Translations under genes and position numbers: made by a program | Shown here: positions 1 to 7,861 of the stretch, in pieces | How positions within the stretch are numbered: the stretch's first letter is position 1 | How the letters are laid out: every line of letters starts with the position of its first letter | Assembly: GCF_020297485.1 (NCBI RefSeq) | Contig: NZ_JAIWZC010000001.1 | Coordinates: forward strand, 2,356,001 to 2,420,000 | DNA: 64,000 bases | Direction of reading: 5' to 3' | Source of the DNA: Enterocloster clostridioformis | GTDB lineage: Bacteria; Bacillota; Clostridia; Lachnospirales; Lachnospiraceae | The notes under the pieces: generated by a model | The model's input: the letters and a program-made list of their open reading frames with translations, nothing else | What the model was told of the DNA's origin: nothing | The model's database searches: none

Positions 1-1457
1 TTTTCCCGGATTAGCTCTGTTCTTTTTTTCTTGAGAGCCCGGATCTGGTCCGCGATCTCCCGGTACGCCCGGTCGAATTCCTCGTCGGCGCTCTCTGTTT
101 TGGCGCTGTCCTCAATTAGGGCCAGCATCTGTTTCTGCAGCGCATCGATCTTCTCATCATATTCGGTCGGTTCCACGTTATCCGAGTAGCTGCCCAGGAT
201 CCGGATGACATTATCCCGGAAGGCATCGATAAACTCCCCTTCATCCTTTACCACGGAGTTGACGGCCTCCATAATCGCTTCATGGAGCGTCTTTTCTTCC
301 AGGCTTGGGGAATGCTTGCACTTCTTGGTTCCGCTCTTCAAGCGGCTGTAACAGCGCCACACCGGCTTCTTTGTCCCGCCGTTCACCCAGACCTGCCTAC
401 GGTAAGGCTGTCCGCACTCCTTACAGTACATGATGTCAGCCAGCACATACTTGGAACTGTATTTTCCCCGGATGGTGGTTCCCTTCTTGTTTGCCGGACG
501 ATAAACATTCGCCCGGCGGGCCCGTTCCTCCTGTACCTGGTAAAACAGTTCCCGAGGGATAATCGCTTCATGGTTGCCTTCGATGTAAAACTGCGGTACG
601 ATTCCTTTATTGACCGCCCTCTTCTTTTCCAGGAAATCCACGGTATAGGTTTTTTGCAGCAGCGCATCTCCCATATATTTTTCATTCATCAGCATCTTGG
701 AAATCACCGTGGCATGCCATACGGTGTTTCCTGTCACAGTCCGGATTCCTTCTTTTGTAAATGTCTCTGCAATTTTGTTAATGCTGTTTCCTTCCAGGTA
801 TAATCGGAAGATCCTGCGGACCAGCTTTGCCTCATCTGGCACAATGACCAGATTTCCTTCTTCATCTTTGGTGTATCCCAGAAATTTATTGTGATTTACA
901 TACACCACTCCGTTTTCAAACTGCCTCACATACCCCCAGTGGACATTTTCACTCAAATTCCGGCTTTCCTCCTGGGCCTGGCTGCTTAAAATGGTGATCA
1001 GCATTTCCCCGCCATCCCCCAGGGTATTGATGTTCTCCTTTTCAAAATACACGGCGATATTCTTTGCCTTTAATTTTCGGATATGGGTAAGGGAGTCTAC
1101 CGTGTTCCTGGCAAAGCGGCTGATGGATTTTGTGATGACCATATCAATTTTTCCTGCCATACAGTCATCAATCATTGCTTGAAAGTCATTCCGCTTACGG
1201 GTCATGGTGGCGCTCTTCCCGTCATCTGCATAGATTCCTGCAAACCCCCATTCCGGGTTGCTGTTGATTTTTTCTGTATAATAATTCACCTGTGCTTCAT
1301 AGCTGGTCTCCTGCTGTTCCTGCAAGGTACTGACCCGGCAGTAGGCGGCTACCCGCAGCCGCTTATATTGGGCCCTTGTATCACGGCTGTATTCCGGATT
1401 GGCTGGAATTACAGAGATGTTTTTCTTTACAACGGTTTCTGTTCTGGCCCGTCTCAT
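1..1457 (-). CDS. Large serine recombinase, catalytic (3' end outside window)
   Basis: Site-specific recombinase of the large serine family (TndX/TnpX-like) that would excise or integrate the element at this end of the window. I translated it by hand: it starts at 1457 (MRRARTETVV) and stays open to base 1. An N-terminal resolvase domain with the catalytic serine in AYCRVST lies near residues 35-180. It is followed by the recombinase domain and a zinc ribbon with CKECGQPYRR plus a later Cys pair, then a coiled coil. Its start lies inside the 3' end of the preceding recombinase gene (77-bp overlap), which suggests translational coupling. It is the only one of three tandem recombinase genes with the catalytic domain. 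The family call is firm; the target site is unknown. Confidence 0.93.
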   Translation of the reverse strand, partial: MRRARTETVVKKNISVIPANPEYSRDTRAQYKRLRVAAYCRVSTLQEQQETSYEAQVNYYTEKINSNPEWGFAGIYADDGKSATMTRKRNDFQAMIDDCMAGKIDMVITKSISRFARNTVDSLTHIRKLKAKNIAVYFEKENINTLGDGGEMLITILSSQAQEESRNLSENVHWGYVRQFENGVVYVNHNKFLGYTKDEEGNLVIVPDEAKLVRRIFRLYLEGNSINKIAETFTKEGIRTVTGNTVWHATVISKMLMNEKYMGDALLQKTYTVDFLEKKRAVNKGIVPQFYIEGNHEAIIPRELFYQVQEERARRANVYRPANKKGTTIRGKYSSKYVLADIMYCKECGQPYRRQVWVNGGTKKPVWRCYSRLKSGTKKCKHSPSLEEKTLHEAIMEAVNSVVKDEGEFIDAFRDNVIRILGSYSDNVEPTEYDEKIDALQKQMLALIEDSAKTESADEEFDRAYREIADQIRALKKKRTELIRE

Positions 1458-2382
1458 CCGGTTTCCTCCCTTCTGCTGCTTCTCGGATAGGAAGCTCGAT
1501 TTTTACACCATTCATTAATTCAAATTCGAACCGTCTGTCCTTGTGAACGGTAATCCGATGTATCGTTGCCTTAAAAAGTTCACTATTAAATTCTTTTTGG
1601 AGTGGGTTTTCTTCCAGGACTGTTTTCAGTTTTTCTGTCTGGTAATTCTGGTACTGAATTCTGGACACCCGGTACTGTAATCTGGCCCGCTCATAAATCA
1701 GCCGTACCATCTCCTCGGATGGATACTCCGGCTTTTCCTCCAATTCCTGCAGCTTTCTGGTCAGTTCTGCCACCTCACGGCTATATGGCAGGCCCTGCAC
1801 GATGGTTTCCGGCTCTATTTGGAACCTCCCATCCTTCACCCCTCTCATCAGTTCCATAAATGCTTGGATGATCTGACTGTCTACCAGGAATATGTTCCGG
1901 CAGCACACCCTATTTTCATTTATGTAGTGCTTACATTTCCAGACGATTTTTTCTCCCGGCTGTCCGCAGTGCTCCACGTACCGGCGGTAGGGCTGCCCGC
2001 AGACTCCACAGACCAGACTGCCTGCGAACATAGAGCGATTTCCGAAGCTGTTAGGCTGCATGACGCGCCCCAACTCTCTGCTCTTTTCTTTCCTGCGATC
2101 CTGTACCTGGGTGAACAGTTTCGGTTCTATGATTGTTGGGTAGAATTCGTCTCCCAGATACTTTCGATTCTCCAGGATTTTTCCGACCGTCCCATGATTC
2201 CACACCGGCTTATGATTTGCATTGAGCACCCCCTGCTCCGTAAGTTTTCTCGCAATCTGATACAGGGAGGCTCCTTCTGAATACTCCTGGAAGATTCCTT
2301 TTATAATCTCTGCCTGTTCTGGATCAATTACTATTTTTCCTCCCGCCATCCGATACCCCAGCGGCATATGGCGTTGTCCCAT
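1381..2382 (-). CDS. Recombinase-like protein without catalytic domain
   Basis: 333 aa. The protein begins inside the Recombinase domain (LGYRMAGGKIVI near residue 8). It continues through the zinc ribbon (CGVCGQPYRR around residue 125, a second Cys cluster near 150-160) and a long helical segment to a C-terminal strand region. There is no N-terminal resolvase domain and no catalytic serine, so it cannot cleave DNA alone. Known elements of Clostridia often carry two or three tandem serine recombinases; I infer a DNA-binding accessory or directionality role. It starts 2 bp after the upstream chimeric gene and overlaps the catalytic recombinase by 77 bp, so the three are probably one transcript. 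It could also be a truncated gene, but the clean start and coupling argue for function. Confidence 0.85.
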   Translation of the reverse strand: MGQRHMPLGYRMAGGKIVIDPEQAEIIKGIFQEYSEGASLYQIARKLTEQGVLNANHKPVWNHGTVGKILENRKYLGDEFYPTIIEPKLFTQVQDRRKEKSRELGRVMQPNSFGNRSMFAGSLVCGVCGQPYRRYVEHCGQPGEKIVWKCKHYINENRVCCRNIFLVDSQIIQAFMELMRGVKDGRFQIEPETIVQGLPYSREVAELTRKLQELEEKPEYPSEEMVRLIYERARLQYRVSRIQYQNYQTEKLKTVLEENPLQKEFNSELFKATIHRITVHKDRRFEFELMNGVKIELPIREAAEGRKPDETGQNRNRCKEKHLCNSSQSGIQP

Positions 2383-2384
2383 AC

Positions 2385-3584
2385 TTAGCTCACCTCCTGT
2401 TCATTTTCTTCCAGTTCCAGACCATTCTTCAGACGGAATACCAGCCGGCGTCCGGGTAGCACCGTGATATGGTCTACCAGCAGCAGGAACAACTCCTCGT
2501 CATATGCCTCCAGAATGGCAGGACGATTGCGGAAGGCGCTTATCAGATATTCGGTCTGGGATATCTCCCATTCAAAGGCTTTCTGCCCCTGTAGCTGCCG
2601 CAGCCGCCTCCGGTCCGCTTCCAGCTGTGCCTCAATCTGGTTCTGTCTCTCAATAAAAATGGCAGAGCTTATGCTGCCTTCGGTTAATAACCTGCCCAGC
2701 CTGTAGCCCTGCCGTTTTAGTTCCTGAATATTCTGTTCTATCTCCTGCATTTCCCGGTCTTGCTCTGGGTTGCCCTGGATTGCCTTCAGCGCCGCCAGCA
2801 TGGGGATCAGGATCTCCTCATAATTGCTGGCAAGCCGGTTCCAAAGCGTAAGAAATGCAGCCTGGATGACGTCCTCGCGGACTGCCTTCTGGCTGCATTT
2901 CTTACTGTCTTTAATATGCTGGTAGCAACACCACTGGATTTTTTCATATGGCTTTCCGATATAGATTTTCTGCCTGCGAAATTTTGTCCCACACTCCCCG
3001 CAGAGAATCCGACTGCTGAATGCATACCGGTTCTGATATACTTCTGTATAAACAGTATCCTCACGCTTTAAAACAAGGCCACTTGCACAGTAATCACCTT
3101 TGTGGTCTGCAAAATAGGAATCCCGGATGCGTTCAAAATCCAGCATAGGGTACAGTACCTCTGGTATCTCAATCTGTTTTCCCCTGCGTAACAGCTCTGC
3201 TGCAATTCGCCCCGGATCACTGATATCCTCCAACAGATCATAGGAATCCAGGTTATAGGAAAGATTGATGATCTCCTTCAGCGTTCCAGGCGTTTCCAAT
3301 TTAAGCGCCACGGAAAAAATATCCTGCCCTTTCCTTGTCATATGCCGCAGCCGCGAACCCAGGAAGTCCAGTTCCTTCCGCATCGTCTCATCTCCGTAAT
3401 CCATCCCTGTAATCATCTCTGACAGCGGCTGAACCGGGGAAACCAGAGAACGGACCGTCACTGGCTGATTCCCGTTTTTCCCCTCGTCCAGTATCTTTTT
3501 GGCAGCCTCAAAGTCTGAAGCCGACATTGGAATCCCCATTTGCCCGGAAACTACATCCCCATAACCAATCCGGATTTCTAACAT
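2385..3584 (-). CDS. ArdA-like / recombinase zinc-ribbon chimera
   Basis: 399 aa. Residues 1 to about 180 resemble the ArdA-like protein encoded at 5072-5917: both have a GTLKEIINLS / ETLQDIINLS block and a following YFADHKG / YIKKHGG block. From about residue 187 the protein becomes the C-terminal half of a serine recombinase: YAFSSRILCGECGTKFRR, a second Cys pair, a coiled coil, and the terminal VLPGRRLVFRLKNGLE strand motif. No resolvase domain is present. The start has GAGGAAG 5 bp upstream and overlaps the preceding gene by 7 bp. I read this as a deletion fusion that stayed in frame; whether it is functional is unknown. Confidence 0.8.
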   Translation of the reverse strand: MLEIRIGYGDVVSGQMGIPMSASDFEAAKKILDEGKNGNQPVTVRSLVSPVQPLSEMITGMDYGDETMRKELDFLGSRLRHMTRKGQDIFSVALKLETPGTLKEIINLSYNLDSYDLLEDISDPGRIAAELLRRGKQIEIPEVLYPMLDFERIRDSYFADHKGDYCASGLVLKREDTVYTEVYQNRYAFSSRILCGECGTKFRRQKIYIGKPYEKIQWCCYQHIKDSKKCSQKAVREDVIQAAFLTLWNRLASNYEEILIPMLAALKAIQGNPEQDREMQEIEQNIQELKRQGYRLGRLLTEGSISSAIFIERQNQIEAQLEADRRRLRQLQGQKAFEWEISQTEYLISAFRNRPAILEAYDEELFLLLVDHITVLPGRRLVFRLKNGLELEENEQEVS

Positions 3585-4288
3585 TCTACTTCCTCCTCAT
3601 TTAAGACAGTCCCTACCCCATGCCGGCTGATTAAGACCGCATGGATAATCAGACGCAGCAGCCCGTCATGGAACAGTTCCGGATCTCCCAATTCCGATAA
3701 AGACACATAAGGTTTTCCGGTACATAATTCCTTCGCCACACAGAACGTTGCGTAGCTGTCTAAATCTGCCCCGCGAAGGCGGAATCGGCTGTAGTCAATC
3801 GTGTGCTCCTGCACAAATGGCCCGGCCTTTTCCCACAGCTTCTCCTCACTGCTCAATAGAAACACGGCCGCTGCAAATCCCGGTTCCGTCACAAGCCCCG
3901 GATATAAACCGCAGCGCATGAGCGCCCGAAACCGCCGCCTGTGTTCCACACTTTTAAAAAACATAATTCCTTTCTCCCCTTCCTCCTGGAGCTTCCCTAC
4001 CCGGACCGTCAGGGCCGATCCCGGCAGCTCCTCTGCCAACAATCTGAGTAAAATCTGATAGAATGCAGGAGGCATTTCCTCATCCACTGCGGTATACAGA
4101 CGGCCGTCCATACCCTGTTCTTTTTCTGCTCTCCACACATTGACATACCGGCAGCTTCCAACTCCCGCTGTCTCCCCAGCCTGCCGGCTCCGGATGACTC
4201 CGCTTCTACGCGGCCCAAACCCTGGCACCTGCTGCATTTCCCGCTCCAGCTCTGCGATTGAAGTCCCTTTCATAAATCTTACAGTCAT
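3578..4288 (-). CDS. Conserved mobile-element protein, DUF6075-like
   Basis: 236 aa, soluble, with no signal peptide or membrane segment. The C-terminal two thirds (from IMFFKSVEHRRRF, about residue 108) resembles DUF6075-type proteins found on clostridial integrative elements; that assignment is from memory of the family and its function is unknown. The N-terminal 100 residues I do not recognise. The start at 4288 has GGAG about 6 bp upstream. It is the first gene after the T-box-like attenuator and overlaps the ArdA/recombinase chimera by 7 bp, so it seems to lead the recombinase operon. Confidence 0.7.
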   Translation of the reverse strand: MTVRFMKGTSIAELEREMQQVPGFGPRRSGVIRSRQAGETAGVGSCRYVNVWRAEKEQGMDGRLYTAVDEEMPPAFYQILLRLLAEELPGSALTVRVGKLQEEGEKGIMFFKSVEHRRRFRALMRCGLYPGLVTEPGFAAAVFLLSSEEKLWEKAGPFVQEHTIDYSRFRLRGADLDSYATFCVAKELCTGKPYVSLSELGDPELFHDGLLRLIIHAVLISRHGVGTVLNEEEVEC

Positions 4289-4329
4289 GGTTCTCCGTCC
4301 TTTCTTTCAAATCGTTGGGTTTTTGACAT

Positions 4330-4420
4330 AAAAAAAGCAGCTATGCCCTTATTTTAAAAGACATAACTGCGGTTCCACGGTATCACTGGACACCAGCACT
4401 TTCCTATCAAAGTCCGGCTG
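4330..4420 (-). promoter_or_regulatory. T-box-like attenuator with terminator
   Basis: Read on the minus strand, a TGGAACC heptamer (complement of 4371-4377) fits the T-box bulge consensus UGGNACC. It sits directly before a terminator whose arms are 4360-4370 and 4337-4347, followed by seven T. A small CTGG/CCAG hairpin precedes it, like stem III. The adjacent reading frames leave only about 100-150 bp upstream, too little for a normal stem I and specifier loop. It therefore looks like a shortened or relic T-box ahead of the DUF6075-like gene. A plain terminator is the fallback reading. Confidence 0.45.
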
Positions 4421-4442
4421 ATTATTTTTTCAGTTCCTCTCT

Positions 4443-4598
4443 CTAATGGAATACCATGGATTCCAATTCATTCAGCCACCCCATATCCATCTCTTCTGCT
4501 TTTGAACTGATTCCTTCCATACGGTATCCCAGTTCTTCCAGTCTGCCTTTTACTGCTTCATTGACATCCCAATCAGACCATCCTCCTCGCCTTCCCAT
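4443..4598 (-). CDS. Small ORF overlapping end of element gene
   Basis: A 51-codon frame starting MGRRGGWSDW and ending LESMVFH before TAG at 4443. It overlaps the 3' end of the upstream element gene in another frame and has no ribosome binding site. It may be a frameshifted C-terminal piece of that gene, or of a neighbour lost by deletion. I do not recognise it. Confidence 0.25.
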   Translation of the reverse strand: MGRRGGWSDWDVNEAVKGRLEELGYRMEGISSKAEEMDMGWLNELESMVFH

Positions 4599-4978
4599 GC
4601 AGGATGAGACGGGTGTTCACCCTGTTGCTGAATCTCATCTGTCTTTTGTGCAGACACCGCGTCCAGAAAACCTCCCAGCCGATTCGGAACATAATCAGAC
4701 AGCCAAGCGCCCCCAAACGTCTCATGGCTCTTAATTCTCCATATCGCCAGCTTTCCAAAATCAAGTTTCACGTCCTCAAATGGAAACAGAAGGTTGGTCA
4801 ATCCCTCATTACGAAATGACTTCACATTTTTAAACTTTGTCCCCTCCAATAAAATGCCTTCCTGTGTTAACAGTTCATTGATTCCGTCTACCCACTCCTG
4901 CGCATCCCCTCCACAGCCCTGGAGGATCAGTCCTTCCTGATTTGTCATTCTGCGTAACTCATCGGTTGTGATCTGCAT
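4550..4978 (-). CDS. Conserved mobile-element protein of unknown function
   Basis: 142 aa. It has a good ribosome binding site (AGGAGG, 6 bp spacing) and starts MQITTDELRRM. A conserved core contains GCGGDAQEWVDGIN, LLFPFEDVKLDFGKLAIWR and GGAWLSDYVPNRLGGF. I know this pattern from clostridial conjugative elements, without an assigned function. The last 15 residues look out of family, and a second frame continues to 4443, so the C-terminus may be frameshifted or cut by a deletion. It lies between the ArdA-like gene and the T-box-like attenuator. Confidence 0.7.
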   Translation of the reverse strand: MQITTDELRRMTNQEGLILQGCGGDAQEWVDGINELLTQEGILLEGTKFKNVKSFRNEGLTNLLFPFEDVKLDFGKLAIWRIKSHETFGGAWLSDYVPNRLGGFLDAVSAQKTDEIQQQGEHPSHPAWEGEEDGLIGMSMKQ

Positions 4979-5009
4979 GAAATTCCTCCTTCTTTTTTCT
5001 TATCTATAT

Positions 5010-5043
5010 AAAAAAGGCCAGCCACTTTTTGATCTGGCTGACC
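5010..5043 (-). terminator. Intrinsic terminator after ArdA-like gene
   Basis: On the minus strand, arms GGTCAGCCA and TGGCTGGCC (one G-T pair) are followed by TTTTTT. It lies about 30 bp after the ArdA-like stop. A near copy sits at 5975-6008 on the other side of that gene. Confidence 0.75.
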
Positions 5044-5071
5044 TGGAATTTTTATTCGATGGCCTTTTCTT

Positions 5072-5917
5072 TTACATCTCCAATACTGGGGCCAGCTGAT
5101 TCTCCATGCTCTGACAATGCTCGGCCACCAAATCATTCAGCTCCTCTATGGAACCATACTCCGGTAACCAATCCCACAGCGCTGGCACCCTGCACTGGAT
5201 GGCTAACTGTTTACATTCGCTCCAGTTTGAAATTCCCATAGCGCTCTTGAGCGCATCCATTTTACTTTCGGTTGCCGGAAGGGTCAATGTATAGTTATCA
5301 TAAGGATTCCCTTTATAGATCCATACTTTAAAACTACAAGTCTGTTTGAAATCCGGATCTGGTAACTCATTCCCTCCATAGATAGGCTCCAGTTCTTCCT
5401 GACTCCCACTGGTATAGCCAAATGCATGAAACATACCACCGTGTTTTTTTATATAATCTGTTACAATCCCTTCATAATTAGATCTGGCTGCCTGCTCCTC
5501 CATAGCCATATCAGCATTTCCCTTCAGCAGATGTTCCCCTAATTTTGCTTCTGTTGTCACCCCCGGCAAATATCTGAATTTATCCATGTTGCAGGAAAGA
5601 TTGATTATATCTTGGAGTGTCTCCGGTTTCATCATCTCAATCACGGTTCCGAATACCGCCTCGTCCTGGCTGTCCATCCATTTCACACGATAGGCCAGGT
5701 AGTTCAGTTCCTCTAATCTTTTTTCTGACACCGGAACCTCATACAGGTACTGGCGCAGATTTGGAATGGACGATTCCACATAGGCGGTAGCTGTTTCCAA
5801 TGGAACTGTATCCGTTCCATTCAGAAGAAAATAGGCTTCTCTCATTTCTTCGATCGTAGCCGGCAGGCTTATTCCTACACCAGGGCTTACTGTCTGGCTC
5901 AAATAAATCTTAAACAT
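5072..5917 (-). CDS. ArdA-like antirestriction protein
   Basis: 281 aa, acidic. ArdA proteins mimic DNA and block type I restriction enzymes when an element enters a new host. The match is to the ArdA-like group common on Firmicute conjugative elements: ETLQDIINLS near the middle, KHGGMFHAFGYT and a C-terminal acidic stretch. It is longer than the roughly 165-aa enterobacterial ArdA. The start at 5917 has AGAGGGG upstream. It is enclosed by two nearly identical terminator hairpins, so it forms its own transcription unit. The N-terminal half is paralogous to the front of the chimera at 2385-3584. The family call is likely; activity is inferred. Confidence 0.7.
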   Translation of the reverse strand: MFKIYLSQTVSPGVGISLPATIEEMREAYFLLNGTDTVPLETATAYVESSIPNLRQYLYEVPVSEKRLEELNYLAYRVKWMDSQDEAVFGTVIEMMKPETLQDIINLSCNMDKFRYLPGVTTEAKLGEHLLKGNADMAMEEQAARSNYEGIVTDYIKKHGGMFHAFGYTSGSQEELEPIYGGNELPDPDFKQTCSFKVWIYKGNPYDNYTLTLPATESKMDALKSAMGISNWSECKQLAIQCRVPALWDWLPEYGSIEELNDLVAEHCQSMENQLAPVLEM

Positions 5918-5974
5918 CTAAATTCCCCTCTCTGTCTCTTCACATATAGACGTTTCTATTTTTGATACTCTATT

Positions 5975-6008
5975 AAAAAAGGCCCGCCATTTTTTGATCT
6001 GGCTGACC
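5975..6008 (-). terminator. Terminator copy between rlmD and ArdA-like gene
   Basis: On the minus strand, arms GGTCAGCCA and TGGCGGGCC (one mismatch, one wobble) are followed by TTTTTT. It is nearly identical to 5010-5043, including flanking bases, and probably helps end rlmD transcription before the ArdA-like gene. Confidence 0.65.
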
Positions 6009-6055
6009 TGAAATTTTACCTCATATCCTCTTTTACCCGTCTCACATCTATGAAA

Positions 6056-6118
6056 AGGCCAAAAAATCGAGGTCAAAAACGGCCATTTTTTGCCCGATTT
6101 TTTCCTCGATTTTTCGCC
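6056..6118 (-). terminator. Inverted repeat after rlmD
   Basis: Arms AAAAAATCGAGG (6061-6072) and CCTCGATTTTT (6104-6114), with outer GGC/GCC pairs, lie about 30 bp after the rlmD stop. A second hairpin-forming C/G segment lies in the loop. Best read as the rlmD terminator. Confidence 0.55.
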
Positions 6119-6149
6119 AAAAACCACTATATCTTGTGGTAAGCTCCCT

Positions 6150-7550
6150 CTATTTTCCTTCCAAACCACAATTCCGCATCATTATTACCACCTCGACATT
6201 CCCGGTCCCCGGAAACATATCCACCCCACAAACCTTCTCCACCCTATATCCTCTGTCCTGCAGCACCGCCAAATCTCTGACCAAACTGGTAGGTTTACAG
6301 GATATATATACAATCCGGTCCACCCCGAAATCAATGATTTTTCCCAATGCCTTAGGATGTATTCCATCCCTGGGCGGATCCACTACAATCAGATCGGGCT
6401 TATCCTGGAGTTCATCTATCACTTTGAGCACATCGCCAGCCAAAAACTCGCAGTTCTCCAGTCCATTGAGTTCGGCGTTTACCTTGGCTGACCTGACGGC
6501 TTCTTCTACAATCTCAACGCCCACCACCTTTTTAGCCACAGACGCCAGTATCTGTGCAATGGTTCCGGTTCCGCTGTATAGATCGAATACCACTCTGTCC
6601 TTTGTATCGCCTACAAATCCCCGTACTGTATCGTACAGAATCTCCGCGCCAAGGGAATTTGTCTGAAAGAAAGAGAAGGGCGAGATACGAAAACGCAGTC
6701 CCAGCAGTTCTTCGTAAAAGTAATCCTGACCGTAAAGGATGTGGGTCGCGTCGCTCTGCACCACATCTGCCAGGGAGTCATTCTCTGTGTGAAGAATTCC
6801 CGCCAGCCTGCCATCCAGAGGAAGGCCAGCCAGCTTTTCCGTCCACTTTGACAGCGCCTCTTCCTCTGTCCTTTCGCCCAGATACTCCCGCTGTGTGCTG
6901 GTCACCAGGTCTACCAGAATTTCCCCTGTCTTTACCGCCCTTCGGACCAGCAGATGGCGAAGATAACCCTGGTGCTGTAATTTCTTATAGAAAGTAATCC
7001 CCAGCTCCTCAAAATATTCTTTGGTGGCCACCAATATCCTGCAGAAATCCGGATGTACAATCCGGCACTCAGGAGTGGTTACGATATCGTAAAAGCTCCC
7101 CCTCTTGTGCATTCCCAATGCCAGGGGGCCATCCTTTACCTCATCTCCAAAGGAAAACTCCATTTTATTGCGGTATCCTGATGAGTTGGGGCTGGCCTTG
7201 ATTCCCTGAAACTCGTAGGTGCCGTCCTCTACCACGCTGTCCAGCAGGGATTTTACCTGCTCTTTTTTTATTTTTAACTGTTCTTCGTAGGGCAGGCTCT
7301 GGTAAATGCAGCCGCCGCATATCCCAAAATGCGGACATGCCTCCTCCGGCCTTTCTGCCGGTGAATGCTCCAGTATCTCCAAGGTTCTGGCCTCTGACTT
7401 TCCCTTTCTGCGCTTGGTGATAACACACTGAATTTTCTGGCCTGGTATGGCATTCTTTATCACCACTCTCTCGCCATCTATATGCAGGATACCCTTATTC
7501 GGGAATTCGATTTTTTCCACTATTCCTTCGTAAATATCGCCTTTTCTCAT
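6150..7550 (-). CDS. rlmD: 23S rRNA (uracil-5-)-methyltransferase, RlmD/RumA family
   Basis: Cytoplasmic SAM-dependent enzyme that makes 5-methyluridine in 23S rRNA. An N-terminal TRAM domain (GDIYEGIVEKIEF) is followed by the Fe-S cysteine motif CPHFGICGGC. The SAM motif is DLYSGTGTIA, and the catalytic cysteine lies in YISCKPTSL. An upstream in-frame region reaches 7619, but AAAGGA followed 12 bp later by ATG favours MRKGDIYEG at 7550 (7562 is an alternative). Length is normal for the family (about 465 aa). Gram-positives may use one such enzyme for two uridines (RlmCD), so the exact target is open. Confidence 0.93.
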   Translation of the reverse strand: MRKGDIYEGIVEKIEFPNKGILHIDGERVVIKNAIPGQKIQCVITKRRKGKSEARTLEILEHSPAERPEEACPHFGICGGCIYQSLPYEEQLKIKKEQVKSLLDSVVEDGTYEFQGIKASPNSSGYRNKMEFSFGDEVKDGPLALGMHKRGSFYDIVTTPECRIVHPDFCRILVATKEYFEELGITFYKKLQHQGYLRHLLVRRAVKTGEILVDLVTSTQREYLGERTEEEALSKWTEKLAGLPLDGRLAGILHTENDSLADVVQSDATHILYGQDYFYEELLGLRFRISPFSFFQTNSLGAEILYDTVRGFVGDTKDRVVFDLYSGTGTIAQILASVAKKVVGVEIVEEAVRSAKVNAELNGLENCEFLAGDVLKVIDELQDKPDLIVVDPPRDGIHPKALGKIIDFGVDRIVYISCKPTSLVRDLAVLQDRGYRVEKVCGVDMFPGTGNVEVVIMMRNCGLEGK

Positions 7551-7624
7551 AAAAACTCTCATTCCTTTCGCTTCGCTTAGGCACAAAACAGTTATGAAAT
7601 AGCAAGTTTGTGCTTCCACTATTT

Positions 7625-7861
7625 TATTTTTGATGTTAAACTCTCCTCAGACAGATACACTACAGAGCACGGAGGAGGAAGTAGAATCGGTTCCTCCATT
7701 TGGGATCAAGTCCGCATAAAAACATGTGTCGGCTGTCTTCTCAAGCACAAACCAGTGACGCCTTGAGCTCGTAACCTAATCATTGTCAAAGCAATTCCTT
7801 AGGTCTTTCTTTGCTGGACAGCCAGTCAATGTCTGTCTATTTTACTTAGGAGGGCTGTTTT
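7625..7861 (+). ncRNA. Candidate bridge-RNA region of the IS110 element
   Basis: This stretch upstream of the transposase has no gene. In IS110-group elements the left non-coding end encodes a structured bridge RNA that pairs with target and donor DNA. Position, length and orientation fit; several short inverted segments are visible (for example GGAGGAGG and CCTCC near 7665-7695). I did not fold it, and the RNA ends are unknown. Confidence 0.4.

Noticed and set aside
282..803. Plus-strand open frames across the recombinase genes
   Set aside because: They are antisense to well-supported minus-strand genes, have no family features and poor start sites.
5918..6169. 83-aa minus-strand frame between the ArdA-like gene and rlmD
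   Set aside because: It is composed largely of two terminator hairpins and has no recognisable domain.
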